Positions 12,624 to 24,233 of a stretch of 64,000 nucleotides of DNA are shown here, piece by piece (the stretch's first letter is position 1; each line of letters begins with the position of its first letter). Position numbers and translations under genes: made by a program. Source of the DNA: Antitrichia curtipendula (lineage: Eukaryota > Streptophyta > Bryopsida > Hypnales > Leucodontaceae); contig OX579641.1 in NCBI GenBank assembly GCA_951230915.1, positions 9,424,001-9,488,000 on the forward strand, in the 5' to 3' direction. The notes beneath the pieces were generated by a model. The model did not search any database and was not told the DNA's origin. It saw only the letters and a program-made list of their open reading frames with translations.

Positions 12624-13760
12624 GCAGTGAATGATGTTGCAAGTAGAATCTTTGCTCCTCACCAAGCACCATGCTATGAACCCCTATAATGGATCATAGA
12701 CTTAATAGGAAACAACACACTTGGAACCTTGAAGCAACACAAAGTGATGCATGAATAACTCACTTTGCAGATCCACTTTGCAAGTCATAAGTAGGAGACT
12801 TGGCAGTTTCATGTGCAGATTTGGTTAGCTACGAGGGCAAAAATAGGTGTTTAGTTTAGGTATTTATCTTTGTGAACCCATCTTATTGATGGCATACCAA
12901 AAAACAAGATATAATTCAGATTCAACCAATATACGTGAGTGGTGTGCAACATGCTGCTTCTACTTGCTCAAAATGGTCGAAACCAGACCCTACAGTTTAG
13001 GAGCTCTTGAAGTGATTGATGACAGATTGACGTCAGGAGTTTCATCTCCAAAATTTTAGAACTAGGGTGTGTGCAACCCCAACCCCCACCCTAAAATCAT
13101 CACTGAAATCAACTGGAAATGAATTCATGCTGATCATTTCAGGTTGCAATTCTGAGTGCGCATACCTACAGATGTGAGAGAATGTGCCAAGATGTTTCTA
13201 TGCAAGAGATGTTTCTTCAACCCACAATCTCTCACATCTCGAATACCTTGATTCTTCCTTGAATCCCCAGATGGGCCCAAGGCGTTCCGAGGAGATAACA
13301 GTGAACAGACCACCAGTTGAGTCAAATAAAACACTTTCATTTCAAACTACACGAGGCAATCCTTGGCCAAGAGAAATTGCTTCAACTAGATGGAGAAACC
13401 CTGATTAGATGAGGCATAACTGAACTACCCATACACAAAAAATTAACACACGTCATCACAAGTTTGCAGTTTGCACAACTTATATATTAGATATAAATCC
13501 CTTAAAAGTGAGAAATATCTCTCCGAAAGTAATATTACAAAGCTCAATCAAAACTTCACCAATTCCTGTCCCATAGAGACAAGATGGTATAACATACCAT
13601 ACACATAAAGAAGTAAGATATCGAAGTCCCTAAACCGCAGTTCGGCAAAAGTAGTGCTTACATTTATAGCTGAATATTCTCCATACCGGAGGCAGGATAA
13701 GGTACATGCTGTGTGGTAAAGTCTTGGAAAAGAAGAGCAATGCTAACTATAGCAACTTGC
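12624..13760. other. Intergenic stretch downstream of FKBP20-1
   Basis: This mixed-composition stretch lies between the Stowaway element and the stop codon of the convergent FKBP20-1 gene. The part nearest 13760 is probably its 3' untranslated region. Short open frames on both strands at 13130-13410 are not recognisable. A hairpin is annotated separately. Confidence 0.35.
13163..13245. other. Hairpin of about 80 bases, of unknown function
   Basis: The arm AGATGTGAGAGAATGTG (from about 13170) faces the complement of AGATGTGAGAGATTGTG (to about 13239), with only one internal mismatch and a loop of about 30 bases. The loop contains a short direct repeat, AGATGTTTCT. The size and near-perfect arms are compatible with a small-RNA precursor, but a degenerate MITE is equally possible; no mature sequence is recognised. 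Confidence 0.3.
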
Positions 13761-14982
13761 TTACTTTTTGCCTTTGTTGCCCTTGCCCCCCCCTTTCTTA
13801 GAGTCCATCTTGGCCTGCATTCGAGCAGCCGCAGCCGCCTTGGCTTCCTCTCGCTTCTTCTTGTCTTCCTCCTTCTTCACAGCAGCCAAGTCTCTCTCCT
13901 TGCGAACCTCCTCCAGCTTGGCCTTCTCAGCAGCCACACTGTCCAGGGTGGATCCCCTTGGGGGACGTGCTCCCAGCAGCTCAATCTCAAACACCAGGGT
14001 GGCTCCCCCGGGAATCTCAGGCGCAGCCCCGGCCTGGCCATACGCGTAGTCGGGCTTACAGGTGATGGTTGCAATTTCACCGACTTGCATGGTCTTGATT
14101 GCAATGTCCCAGGCGCGAATCACACTGGCTTTTCCGATCTCGAAGGTGAACACCGTGTTGTCCTCTTTCGTCGAGTCAAACACTGCCCCTGTGGTTGCAA
14201 CACATGCCAAAGAACGCAATTTGAATATATTTACATATATAAGAGAGGTCACATCTGAACAACCATGCATTTTGATATTCGTTCCATATCAGAATTTGTT
14301 ATGAATTTCGACATCAGGGCTCAGAAACCTAATTTATGATTCACATAGTCTCAATGAAACCTATTTCTGTAGTAGTAACAACTAAAGCATTGGATAAGGA
14401 GAGTAATAAAGCATGGCTGTGTTTTGTAATCTTGTCGTCATTTAGGTTTATGACGTCTTCTTAGAGCCTTGATTGAGCATGATAGAATCAGATTCAATCA
14501 TTCAGGGCTATGTCCAGTAACGTGGAAATACAGTCTCATTATGATGATAACATCCCTCGACAGTCTTCAACTACTGAGATCATGTCCATTGCAACTTAGT
14601 TCTGAACACAACATCCTTTCCTCAACGAGATTCCAAAAGACATGTCTGGTTATGGAAAAGTAGAGACTCGGTGTGAAAATAACATTCCTCTCCACTCTCC
14701 TAAGGAGAAATGATATTACATATTTCTCATGAGGAGGCTAGTCCAACATGTGTAGGGAAAATTTCAGAAAATCAGTGCACTCATCCCGTGAACATGTTTT
14801 TTGGAATGGAAACAGGCTATTGTGGGAATGAGACATATAATACCTGTGTCTGCAAGTTTGCCCTCGTATTGGACATCGACGTTGGGCAGATTCTCAGACG
14901 GGTGAAGCGCTCCGGGCTTGGCCTTCCGGATGATCTTCTTCGTGACGCCGCCATCACCGGTGAGATCCAACACATCCGACAT
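13761..14982 (-). CDS. FKBP20-1: FKBP-type peptidyl-prolyl isomerase, FKBP20-1 class
   Basis: Exon 1 is 14982-14844 and exon 2 is 14188-13761, joined in phase across a 655-bp intron with GT and AG ends; the product has 188 residues, close to the about 190 of plant FKBP20-1. The MSD start and the early 'LTGDGGVTKK' match that class. Residues about 30-122 are the FKBP fold. Drug- and proline-pocket residues are retained: Tyr39, Phe50-Asp51, Phe62, Val69-Ile70, Trp73, the 'DYAYG' tyrosine and the final 'VFEIELL' phenylalanine; the usual histidine of the 80s loop is replaced. The tail is a charged Lys/Glu/Ala coiled-coil-like segment ending in a Gly-Lys-rich basic patch, consistent with nuclear location. 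The enzyme would catalyse cis-trans isomerisation of prolyl bonds. Angiosperm genes of this class usually have more introns; here the whole second half is one exon. Confidence 0.92.
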
Positions 14983-16868
14983 GTTTGGTGGTTGAAATTC
15001 AACGCCGAACGATGCGCCTCTCGTCGAATTTCAAACACGTTCCGAATGTTCTTGACGATTTGGAGGTTTCAAGAACGTGATCGGGAAATTAAACGAGGCC
15101 CAATCAAAGCAAACCGAATGCGCAGAGGTCTGGTTTCTGAAGTCACTAGTGATCTCAATGGCCATGCCCAGAGTTAGGTCAGGAGACCCTTTCGAAAAAG
15201 ATAACCAACAACGGCGAGAACAACTAACAACACAACACAATCCGAACGCACACCCACCACAACAAAAAAACGAAACCAAAACCAAAACACACTCTCTCCG
15301 ATTCCGAAACCCCACCAAAATTTCCTAAAAATCACACAACCACTTCCTCACACAAAGTCAATCACGCAGACGACGAAAGGAACAAAAAATAAAATAAAAA
15401 CTCAACGCACTCGCAACGTCAATTGTTTCTGCGCAAACACAAAAATCCAATGAACCGCCCTCGAAACTCCGTCCAAACTCCGTCCTGGCTCGGAAGTCAC
15501 GTCGAAACCCCACAGAAAAAGAGAAAAACTCACTTACAACACCCGCTCTTTCTTTCTCTGTATCTTTCACACATACATGGCACCACGGATTTCTCGAGCG
15601 CTGCAAATTCAGCACCTGGCTGGACGCAGAATCACGCAACGAGTGTGGGATGCGTGACACTTAAGTTTCTAAAGAGACTCTCCAGGGGAACGACGGACTC
15701 CGCCTGTTACATCTACAACTACTACTGAGGCGCTTGCTTGCAGAGGGTCGGCGGTAATGGAATGGAGGGAGGAGATGGAATTGTGGGGAAGCAGGAGAGA
15801 TGCGGAGATGGTGACGGAAGAGGCGGCGATGGCGATGGTTAACTTCAGCTTAGTGGGACGGATGGTGAAAGGGAAAAGGAAACTTGCGAAGGAGATGCAC
15901 CTGTTTGGGGAACGGGACTTGGGAACGTGGGGTTCTGTGGTTCCAGATAACGCTCCCTTCGACGAACATGCGTATGTACATACATGTGAGATGTACATAC
16001 ATACATGTGAGCTTTCGTATGTATGTTGTGCTCTTTCACTATTAGTACACTACTAATGATATTAAGTGTTAGCTTCACTACGTGGTTTAGAAAAAAAATT
16101 ATATTTATCTTCATGATAAAAAAAAATTCTAAGAGTATAGATATCAATATAATTCAATTATTGCAATTGGAATTTCTTGAACGGAATCATGTGCGATGAA
16201 GTCATCATCATGATCTTGATCATGCAATAGTTCATTTGTCAATTTGTGTATTGAATTCTTTGCTCAACAATAAACTATCCATAGATTGCAAGCCTATTCC
16301 TATTTTTCAACTTCAGTCATAATTTAGCTTCACAGATCAATTATTTCAATTGATCAAGAAACAAAGAGAAATGACATCACAACTAATTTGATTGCAATGG
16401 GATTCAGAGAAGCAAGAGAATGATTTGTCCCATTACTATTCAAGGATGAAACACATATACACACAACCAACCAACAATCTCAAGATTGCTTGCTTCACAT
16501 TTTTAATTTACATTTGAATCCCAACAACAGTAGGGCTTCTATAGCTACATCACAAAAGTAGACTGATCAATGGTATTATACCATAAGAAAAGCAAAAATG
16601 TTGCTCTCAGAAATAGACTAATCAATCAAAGTAAATAATCTCAAATTGAAGCTCACACGAAGCTAGATATTGAAACAATGAAGGTAGCACGTATAAAATG
16701 TATATAGTCAAGAAAATCTACATTAAAGGGTGGTTGATTGAAATTGTGCCATGGTATTGGTAGTGTATATATCAAAAATATTACGTATAAATTTAAGACA
16801 TTGACCACAAATGGTAGAAATTGTCACATTTGCACAAATACTCAAATAGGAAGGTTTACTTTAGTAGG
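14983..16868. other. FKBP20-1 upstream region and intergenic DNA
   Basis: Sequence to about 15700 is of mixed composition, with A/C-rich runs near 15220-15290, and should contain the FKBP20-1 promoter and leader on the minus strand. Around 15965-16022 there is a small interleaved repeat of ATGTACATAC and ATACATGTGAG units. Beyond 16040 the sequence is AT-rich. Frames of about 100 residues on both strands at 15670-16056 lack recognisable domains and are not called as genes. Confidence 0.35.
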
Positions 16869-16872
16869 ATAA

Positions 16873-18336
16873 CCCCTAAACTCCCATTGTTCCCTCAAGG
16901 GACAAAATGGGTTTTAGGCAAGCTCCTATGGTTTCAATATTTGTCTGAATTTTTTGAATTTTTTTTGAAAGATAGGAAAACACATTAGCTTTCCAAAAAT
17001 ATATTTTTTATTTCAATTGGAACTTGAAAGCAAAGGTTATGGTACAAGAAACCCTTTTAAAAGTTTGGTAGCACAAAAAAATCTTCAAAAAAAATTAAAG
17101 TATAAAATTTTAAAATTTTGCTTTGTATAGATTATATTTTTTAACTTTGGAGGTGCACTTAGTTCTACTATAATAAACCACGTGCAAACAAGTGATTTCT
17201 AATAAACTATAATTTCAACCTAAAATTTTGAGCATTGTTTAATAATGACTATAGGTTTCTATTGCCAAAATTTCCAACTCAAATAAAATATGAAATGATT
17301 TCTAGAAGAGGTTGAAAATAAACTAAATGGCATGTTTTTCAACTCAAATAATTAAAGAGGAGACATTTAGATGACCATTGAATGAACTTTCAATAGAGAG
17401 TTGTTTTTAGGAAATTTTTATTCATTTTTTAGACAATTTTTTCTTATATAATGTAGGGGTGTAAAAGTTATTTTTCAGTTCTATAGTGTATATTTTTACT
17501 TCAAAAAATTGTAACTAATTATTATCAATAAATCAAAATATCAATAATTCAAAACATAAACTTTCAAAGTAAAAAAGTCTATTCATATATTTTTTTTTTT
17601 TAAATTTTAAATTCAAAAAATAAATAGGGGGTCCAAAGTTTTGTTCGCACGTAGTTTCTAATGGATACTCTAAGTGACCCCCCTAAGATTTTTAAATACA
17701 TAGTAAGCATTAATTTATTTCATTTGAATTTGTTATGTGAAAGTTATGAACAATCTTGTTTTTCAAGCAATCAAAGCATCTTTTTGAAAAAAAACAATCC
17801 TTGTAGGATTCATTTATGACCTCAATTTTCACAATATAAAAAAAAAAAAGTTTCACAAGGTTAGGATATTTTGGTAGAACAATCTCACCGTTGAAATTAT
17901 TGTATTTCAATTCCATCTTAGAGCTATTAACAATTTAGACTTTCCTTCAATCTTGAACCTATTTCTACTTAATAAATTTTTAAAGAGTGAAATTAAGTGT
18001 GTTTTTTGAATTTTTTGTCCAGAGTCTCAACTCAATTCTTGATCATATATAATTAGAAATTCAAAGTTAGTAGAACAAAAATTATAAGTTATGAAGGTTC
18101 AAAGCCCAAAAAATGTAGTTGAGCAAAGTGCAAAAAAATCATGTTTCCATCATTTTAAATGCAAATATCTTGCAATCTACATAGTTAAAGTTTGTGAAGT
18201 TTGTGTCACAAATTATTATACTAGTCTAGTACAAGATCCTACGATGCAAAAAAAATTTAATTTTTTTTTTGTTCAGCTATAGAAATGGCAGTTTTGAGTG
18301 GTTTTTGGTGAAAAAGAGGTCTTGGGACTTTAGGGG
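16873..18336. mobile_element. CCCC/TTAA-type MITE, family B copy 2, interrupted
   Basis: The left end CCCCTAAACTCCCATTG follows ATAA (a one-base variant of TTAA at 16869-16872). The right end is TTTAGGGG followed by TTAA (18337-18340). The total is 1464 bp, but a family D element occupies 17145-17687; removing it with its duplication leaves about 913 bp, equal to the uninterrupted copies at 44615-45529 (915) and 47588-48504 (917). Interior sequence follows the other B copies, including the 'ACAATCTCACCGTTG' stretch near 17880. No open frame is conserved between copies. Confidence 0.75.
17145..17687. mobile_element. Family D inverted-repeat element, copy 1, nested in family B
   Basis: A 543-bp element almost collinear with 59267-59833. 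Left end: GGAGGTGCACTTAG with AACCACGTGC about 16 bases further in. Right end: the complement, with a degraded CACGTAG. The flanks TTTTTTAA and ATTTTTAA could be an 8-bp target duplication with one change. It sits inside family B copy 2 and so is younger than that insertion. No coding content. Confidence 0.65.
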
Positions 18337-18340
18337 TTAA

Positions 18341-19703
18341 ACAAATTGAAAATTGTACAGTACAATGATAGAATTTATAATCCATTTGATTTGAATCTTT
18401 GAAGTTAAATGTATTGAACACATTCATATTGAATAGAATGTTTATTAAATAGTTTCAATGTAGATTTTGAAGTGTTCAATGGTAAACTTGTTATAAACCC
18501 CTAGAAAGCATGAGGAGAATTTAGAAAAAAAAAAGCCTAAAATTGCCAGTTTTTGATGCATTTCACAAAATAAATTTTTTGAATTTGAATTTGAAATATA
18601 CAAAATTATGTTAAACAAATAAGGCAATAAGTAGAAAAAAATTTAGTCTATTTGATCCTATGATTGAAAGATTATAAAGTTTGAAGTGAGAATTTTTTTT
18701 AAATTTATCATTTCTTAGATATAGGATCAGCAAAATTTGAGCTTTTTTTGGAGTAAAATTTTTTATCTACACAAAAATAAATTTTTTGACCATTCATAAG
18801 TATATGATGTTAAATACTTTCATGAAAATTTCAGAAGCATATATAGACTCTAGCTTATTCTAAATCACCCTTCAATGCAAAGAGGTTAAGTGCATTAGCA
18901 ATACACTAGTCATTTTTTGATGATTTCTTGTGCAATGAAGAAATTTATTATTTGAAGTCCAAATGGTAAAAAATTTGAGACAAAAGTTTGAAGCATTTGA
19001 AAATATTTTCAAAAATTTTGACTTCACAAATTGAAAGATAGTAGGTTTGAAGTTAGAAGAAAATGTTCTCTTTTGAAGCCGCACTAATATAGCTAACAAA
19101 GTTTGATTCCTCTTAGAACTAAATTTTAGAATTGAAATTTTTTTGACAATTTTATGCCTTACTTTTTTTAGATACATACCTGCCAAATTTCAAATTTTTA
19201 GTAGCATTCTTGTAAAAGAAGCTCCAACTGCCCTAATTTGCCAAAAAAATTTAAGGCATCATAACTTTTGATTTGGCATCCAATCAAAAAATTATATTCC
19301 CACTAAAGAAGTAGATGTTCACACCTTGAATCAACATTTTGTAAATATTTAACCAATATTAACTTTATAAGAACCTACCAAGATTTTCAATTGTTCGTTT
19401 GACGAATAATTAACCTTTAAGGATTAAACTGCCATTTAATCAATGACACTTGAATTGAATTGATTGTTATTGCTTTCATGGTGTATTCCCTACACATGGA
19501 CATAGTAGAGGGAAGGAAAATTTTGTGAAGAAGGGTAAGGGTGGGAAAAAATTAGATACTTACATTTTATATGTAAGATAGTCCCACTTAAAAAAATGAA
19601 TGAATGGATTTATAAAAAACATAGGATATTGGAAATATGCCCCTTGTAGCTTTTTATGTAAAAAAATGGTTATTTCAAATGCAATAACTAAAATATATAC
19701 CTT
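18341..19703. other. AT-rich intergenic DNA, old repeat traces
   Basis: No gene is supported. The part around 19000-19400 faintly resembles the interior of the CCCC/TTAA families (the 'GCATCATAACTTTTGAT' stretch near 19256 is like 30160-30185), but ends are not identifiable. Frames here are AT-rich and do not look like real proteins. Confidence 0.35.
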
Positions 19704-19719
19704 AGTTAAGAGGTAATTT
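19704..19719. repeat. Target-site duplication of the LINE, 3' side
   Basis: AGTTAAGAGGTAA followed by the poly-T tract. The same 13 bases, plus TTT that merges with the tail, occur at 25518-25533, on the other side of the LINE. Confidence 0.8.
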
Positions 19720-19737
19720 TTTTTTTTTTTTTTTTTT

Positions 19738-19968
19738 GAACATGGACAATTTCCATTAATCACGGAAACAGAACAATGAACCAGCAGGCACAGCCCACGG
19801 CGAAATTTTTTCCTTTTCTACAACTTTCACATACAAGAGCCCTTCGCTATAACTATTTTCGAGTGTGTGTTTATATTTTTTTTAAAACGATCAGAACCAA
19901 ACTGCGCAGCAACCACCAAACAGAAACTCAAAGCCAGAGCCCGAGCAGAAAGGGAGACAGTACGCCTC
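19738..19968 (-). other. LINE 3' untranslated region
   Basis: About 230 bases between the ORF2 stop and the poly(A) tail. No further frame is supported. Confidence 0.6.
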
Positions 19969-22900
19969 TCAGTCAAAGGATCCAAGCTTTGGCCGATCGA
20001 ATTTCCAGGTGATGACTTGCTGCTGTCTGATCCCGAAGAAGCTAGTTTGCAGCCACACATTGTCGAACCTTCGGAGGAAAGTATCGACCTTGTCCGGATA
20101 GAGTTCGTAGAGGTTCGTAACCTTAAGCCAGGCAGATTTGGCATGGTCGAGAAGGGCCTCCCACAAGGTCTGTTCGAGTTTTTGGGCCGGCCACGGTGAA
20201 TTGTTGAAGTAGCATGAGTTGCGATCTAGCCAAGAAACCCACAGAACCGATCCTCTAAACAGTGACCACATTGTGGACCCCTTCCTCAAGCGCCTAGGTA
20301 ACTTGGATCCAAGCACACACTGTTGCCAGGTAAGCGAGTGCCACTTGCCATTGCCCGTCGAAATCTCAAGCGCCCTGTAAAGAACTGTCAAAGCAAAATT
20401 CCATGCATGTCTTGTTTTCTCGCAATTATAGAACCGATGAAGAATCGTCTCATCTATTCCCATTTGGCAACTGTTGCACGTAGTGGAAATGTTGGGAGCT
20501 GCTACCTTCCGCCAGCAGTGAACGGCAACAGCGCAATGGAGCACCGACCAAATGAAACCAGCATTTTTTTGAGGGCGATTCTTGTTCCAAACCTCGTTCC
20601 AATTGGGACGATATCCGGTCACTAGGTCTCCATGTCACTTCTCTGAGATTGGCTTCGAAAGAGCTTGACGAGAAGATATGAATTTGCGTCCCATCTTAGT
20701 AGTGTAAGAGTGAAGGGGGTCTGACTCGCCCCAAATCCATCTGCCAGGATCGAATAGGAGGTCTGCTACCACACCGATGTACATAGGTGGGCCGGTTTTT
20801 GGATGAATCACCCTGACCCTCCGGATCCAACCATTAGCGAGCAGCTCCTCTGACGGCTCCGGGAACCGATATACCCTCAGTGATGATGAAACAACACCAA
20901 TAGTGTAACACGTAAGACCTGGAGGGATTTCAACCAGTTGTTGATTGTCTCTTACACGGGGTCTGAAGTGAGGATTGGATGCGCATACCAGGGATGGGAT
21001 GGTGTCCTCTTTGTTGATGAAGATGCCCAAGTATTCTTGGGGCCATGTGACTTCGCGATTGTCCGTTGTAAGGGAAATCCACTCCTGTGGAATCGAGTTT
21101 ATCAACCGGTGATAAGCTTGGGCTTCATTGAGCAGTAGCCCAAAAGTCTCTCTTGCTTTGTCCCATTGCATGAACATACGGGATTCATCTTCCCAGATGT
21201 GTGAGATTTGATTGAGGCCATTTTTCATAAGTAAAGCCACCTTGTCTGTAGAAAAGCCGTGGATCCTCCGATGAAGTGTGTGGTCCACCACAGCGGAGTG
21301 GTAAGAACTTCGTCACGATTGATTGGGGGAGAAGCTGAAACATGACAAACAAGCATCCTCCAAGATCAAATGATTCGATCCCATGCACGAGATCCGCGAG
21401 TAGCTCTGAACTTGTGGAGTAAAATCCAGTGTGGTTTGGCAGGCCATGTTCCCCAAGCTTGTGGCCTGACTTGGAGAATCCTGAACCTTAGTAAAAGCTG
21501 CAGATTCGAGGATCCGGGGGTCATTGCTTTTAAGATCCACTTGGCCGCTAGTGCATGGAGAGCTTCTTCATGATCGATAAGGTTGAGTCCTCCCGCCAAT
21601 AGTGACGCAAAGCAATCATTCCAGCTTACTCTCGCCCTACTTCGGTGAGTGGATCCTGACCACAAAAAGTCCCGGAGAGATGCTCTAATCTTCCTGATGC
21701 TCCCAAGTGATCCTCCCCAAATACAAATGAAATACCATAAAGTACTAGGTAAAACTGAGTTGACAATCACCACACGACCGGCCAGTAATAGGTGGATACT
21801 TGTCCAGTAATCTAATTTCTTGCGTATTTTGGATTCGAGAAACTCATCGATGTCTGGTGTTTGTAGGTCAATACCAAACGGGGTCCCAAGTAGCTTTGAT
21901 AGTTGTCGCTCAACAGCCCAGGGACACTCAATTTGAGCTAACCAAGGTGGGGCTGGGTCGGGGGAAAGCCAGTAAGCCAGGCTTTTCTGCCAATTGATGC
22001 GGAGGCCGGAGGCAAGACCAAATCTTTCAATCAAAGCAGATAATTGGTGGAAAATCTGTTCATCCCCGGGGATCATGAAATTCACGTCGTCCGCATATTG
22101 GCTTATGAGTTGCTCCCCAGTTTGCTCTGGGAGTGATATGCCTGAAATGTTCCCAACTTTCATCTGGTGCTTTGCTGCTATGTTCAAGGCCTCTCCTACA
22201 AACAAGAATAAGTACGGTGCAAGGGGGCAGCCCTGTCGCACGCCTCTTTTGACTTGAAACGCATTAGTGTCTACACCATTTATGCACACGTTTACTTCCG
22301 CGTTGGTGAAGAGGATCTTGGCCAGGTGGATGAAGCTTGCTGGAACACCCATGTTCTCCATAACTTGGAAGAGGAAAGGTAAATGAACAGTATCATAGGC
22401 TTTCTTAAAATCTAATTTCAACAGAATCATGGACTGTCTAGATTCTTTTGCCCATGCTATCGTTTCATGAAGCAACAGTGTATTGTCTAGTATATACCTT
22501 GAGGGGATAAAGGCTGTCTGGTCCGGGCTGATGATTTCTGAGAGAAGTGGCTGCAAGCATCTTTGTAACGCTTTAGCAAGGATTTTGTATCCAACATTCA
22601 GCAGGGAGATTGGTCTCCAATTGCTACGATCGTCGCGGGTTCCACCCTTATGCAAAAGCGCAATGGTCCCTTTGTTCATGCCCTGGGGAAGGGATCCTTG
22701 TACAATGGCCTGATGAATCGTCTCGGTAAAGGCCGTCCCAATCAGTGCCCAATATTTCCTGTAAAACTCGGTTGTAAATCCGTCCGGGCCCGGGCTCTTG
22801 TGGGAAGCCATCTCGTCTAAGGCTTGCTTCAACTCGTCCTCTGAGATAAGTTGCGAGAGCATCTCCTTTGCTGACAAGGGGAGAGAATCCGGGATCAAGT

Positions 22901-24233
22901 CTAGGAATTCTTTCATGGCTGAAGTTCTTTCCTGAGATTCAGGCTCGGCAGTGTATAGTGAGCTATAAAAGTCAGAGCAGGCTTTACTAAGGCCATCATG
23001 ATCTTCAATAAAGTTGCCGTTTTCACCTCGTAACCGGGTGATAGCTGACAAGGAAGGTTTTTCCCGTATCGCCTTAAAGAACTCCGCAGTAACCATATCT
23101 CCTCGAAGTTTCCACCTGATACGGGCACGAACTCGGAGACCATTCACCCGGCGAGTTTCTACTTCTTGGAGTTTGTGTCGAGTTGAGCCTTGTCGGCTCT
23201 GTAAGTTAGGATTCTCAGGGTCGGCTTGAAGGTTAACTGTGGCTGATGAGTGCTGGTCCCTGGCCTCAGTTTCTTCCCCCCGGAGTTCCTGAGCTTTCCG
23301 ACGGCAAAAAGAGCAATATACCTTTGATACAGCCTTTAATTTAACAAAAAAAGGAGTAGAAGGAGAGGAAGCGTGCCATGCCTGTTCAATTGCCGGCCTT
23401 GCTGCGTCTAGCCAATAGTTGCTCATTTTCCAGCGACTCTTTCGAGGTGGAGTTGTGGCGAATTCAATTGATGCCATGATTGGAGAATGATCTGACCACG
23501 CATTATTACTCTTGATTGTATAACTGAGCAACTTGCGTTGATTCTGGCCAGGACCATTCTTGAACAGGTAAATTCTATCCAATCGTGCCATAATTCGTTG
23601 CCCGTTTTCACGGTAATTGTCCCAGGAGAAGGGTAGGCTGCCCGTGGACCGTGGATTGTCTTCTACATGGAGATGTCTTTTGAGATTCGTGAAGAGGGAA
23701 CGTTCCAATGATGGAACCAAACGTCCGCAGGGATTTGTCTTGTCCTGGCGAGCCTCCACCATGTTGAAGTCTCCAGCTAAGATCCATCTACAGCTAGATG
23801 GGAGGTCCCTGATTAACGTTTCCCATAATTGGCAGCATGACGGTGAGTCATTAGGAGCGTAGATTTTGACGATGCCCACGTCCCCACCCGGAACTCCTTG
23901 GAAGATGACCCATTGAGCCCTGTTTTCCATGATCGTGCCAAAACTAGTGACCAAGCTGGCTAACCTGGGAGAGACCATTGTGAGGATTCCCCCCCGACTA
24001 GCTCCAGGACCTTGAGCGTCGTTGTTGTAGCCAATGCTTGCTGGTGCTGACCATGCTCTTGCCTGTTTCCATAAGTTCTTTCCAAGGGTGTCTGACTCCA
24101 GATTCCTAAGTTTGTGTTCATGTATGAGCACGATGTCTAATTGAGGGAGAGTTTGAAGGTAGTTGCGAAGCATGAGTATAGAGACTTTGTCATTGAGTCC
24201 CCGGACATTGAATGATAAGATTTGTAAAATCAT
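19969..24233 (-). pseudogene. LINE ORF2: endonuclease and reverse transcriptase, broken
   Basis: The frame opens at ATG 24233 and shows an APE-type endonuclease: Asn9 in 'FNVRG', Glu39 in 'HEHKL', 'GDFNM' near 154, 'RLDRIY', and 'SDHSP' near 247. The reverse transcriptase follows: 'PGPDGF', 'NWRPISLLN', 'LDFKKAYD' (motif A), 'RGVRQGCPL' (motif B), and YADD near residue 712 (22087-22098). A TGA at 21366-21368 stops this frame after 955 codons. The same frame reads on to about 21295, where a one-base shift moves it into the frame running to 19969, itself interrupted by a TGA at 20635-20637. The last segment holds a zf-RVT finger (Cys-x2-Cys-x7-His-x5-Cys, about 20470-20540). Intact, it would be about 1,420 codons, normal for plant L1 ORF2. 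It would make and integrate cDNA, but is not functional here. Confidence 0.88.

Noticed and set aside
15669..16056. Frames of about 100 codons on both strands upstream of FKBP20-1
   Set aside because: No recognisable domain; overlapping frames on both strands in low-complexity sequence.
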